Shown here in pieces: positions 63,561-64,000 of a DNA stretch of 64,000 nucleotides. The stretch's first letter is position 1, and each line of letters begins with the position of its first letter. Made by a program: the position numbers and the translations under genes. The notes under the pieces are model-generated. The model was not told the DNA's origin and made no database searches. It saw nothing but the letters and a program-made list of their open reading frames with translations. Source of the DNA: Alistipes indistinctus YIT 12060. Lineage in GTDB: Bacteria > Bacteroidota > Bacteroidia > Bacteroidales > Rikenellaceae. The DNA is taken from the NCBI RefSeq assembly GCF_025144995.1, contig NZ_CP102250.1, positions 744,001 through 808,000 of the forward strand, in the 5' to 3' direction.

Positions 63561-64000
63561 TCAATAATTCAGCTTGATCGATTTCACGAACAGTTCCGAA
63601 TCCTCACCGCCCTCAAAACTGTCACCGTAGGCACTGGAAGAGAACACGATCGCAATTTTGTACTTTTTGCTGGCGTCGAATGCCTTTTTCACCTCGAAGG
63701 TTTTCGATTCGGTAGCGAAGGACGAAGATGCCGATTTTTCCAAAACGGCCCTTGCCGCAATCCTAGCGTCCGTCTTCAGGTTCGTTCCGTCAAGATAATC
63801 GGCTTCGTAATCCGAAACCTCGTAAATTACGACAGCGACAGAACCCTTATCGGTCTCACCCGGTTTCAGGACGTACAACGTACCATCCTCTTTATATTCG
63901 GGAGTAAACGAACCGTCTGCATTTTTGGTTCCTTTCGTTATATAATAATCGGTACCGGGCTGATACATCCAGTTCACATCGAACGATTTCGGGAAAGCGG
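63561..64000 (-). CDS. PCMD-type surface protein, C-terminal part (5' end outside window)
   Basis: The frame is open from the right window edge and ends at 63561, showing 146 residues. FPKSFDVNWMYQPGTDYYI, VAVVIYEVSDYEADYLDGTN, KKYKIAIVFSSSAYGDSFEGGEDSELFVKSIKLNY resemble the C-terminus of PCMD-domain (putative carbohydrate metabolism) lipoproteins of Bacteroidales, which are surface beta-sandwich proteins. The N-terminus, and so any lipobox, is not visible. Confidence 0.65.
   Translation of the reverse strand, partial: AFPKSFDVNWMYQPGTDYYITKGTKNADGSFTPEYKEDGTLYVLKPGETDKGSVAVVIYEVSDYEADYLDGTNLKTDARIAARAVLEKSASSSFATESKTFEVKKAFDASKKYKIAIVFSSSAYGDSFEGGEDSELFVKSIKLNY

Overview
The window reads as chromosomal DNA of a gut Bacteroidales (phylum Bacteroidota). 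The evidence is Mfa/FimB-type fimbrial lipoproteins, a fused MurF-alanine racemase, a Bacteroidota-type LptD, a Nim-like protein, a PCMD-type lipoprotein end and repeated TAnnTTTG -7 boxes. By eye the DNA is GC-rich for this order, which with the gene content makes Alistipes or another Rikenellaceae the best guess; this is inference, since no 16S or marker search was possible.

Layout. (1) 1-10647, minus strand: a nine-gene fimbrial/surface operon, running from an Mfa1-like major fimbrillin (10647) through a second fimbrillin, an anchor-like lipoprotein, a DUF3575 protein, an OmpA/PD40 protein, a large Calx-beta protein, a small beta-barrel and two more lipoproteins, the last cut by the window edge. 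(2) 10648-13602: an AT-richer control island. An AraC-family regulator gene lies between two 29-bp inverted repeats (10934-10962 and 12291-12319, 27 of 29 identical when one is reverse-complemented), next to a tyrosine recombinase of the DNA-invertase kind. A perfect -7 box (TACCTTTG) just inside the right repeat points away from the fimbrial operon now and would point into it after inversion. This looks like a phase-variation switch carrying its own regulator and is the main finding. (3) 13965-20127, minus: an arylacetate/aromatic amino acid operon (omega-amidase, IorA, IorB, aminotransferase, phenylacetate-CoA ligase, ACT protein), divergent from a GadC-like antiporter. (4) 21935-27306: an AraC regulator divergent from an exported flavodoxin, then a NapH-NapG-like fusion with an internal Tat motif and a Tat-exported aldo/keto reductase with a ferredoxin tail. 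Together they suggest an envelope electron-transfer or respiratory reductase system. (5) 28173-38317: a glycan/uronate region with an ExuT-like transporter, a UroD-like protein and an aldo/keto reductase on minus, divergent from a PL8 lyase, a GH141-like beta-helix protein and a Tat-type Gfo/Idh/MocA oxidoreductase. There is no SusC/SusD pair. (6) 38895-60708: mostly housekeeping envelope genes (NlpE-like lipoprotein, M3 peptidase, LptD, amidase, MCE protein, MutS2, MurF-Alr, RsmI-like methylase, IspD, epimerase, PNPOx-fold protein, M23 peptidase, flippase-like protein, U32 peptidase, polyprenyl synthase). (7) 60862-64000: ROK glucokinase, nitroreductase, Nim-like protein and the 3' part of a PCMD-type surface protein cut by the right edge.

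No rRNA, tRNA, CRISPR array or insertion sequence was recognised. Bacteroidota -7 boxes and hairpin terminators are reported where they could be read directly. Protein family calls are from motif recognition by eye, not from searches.
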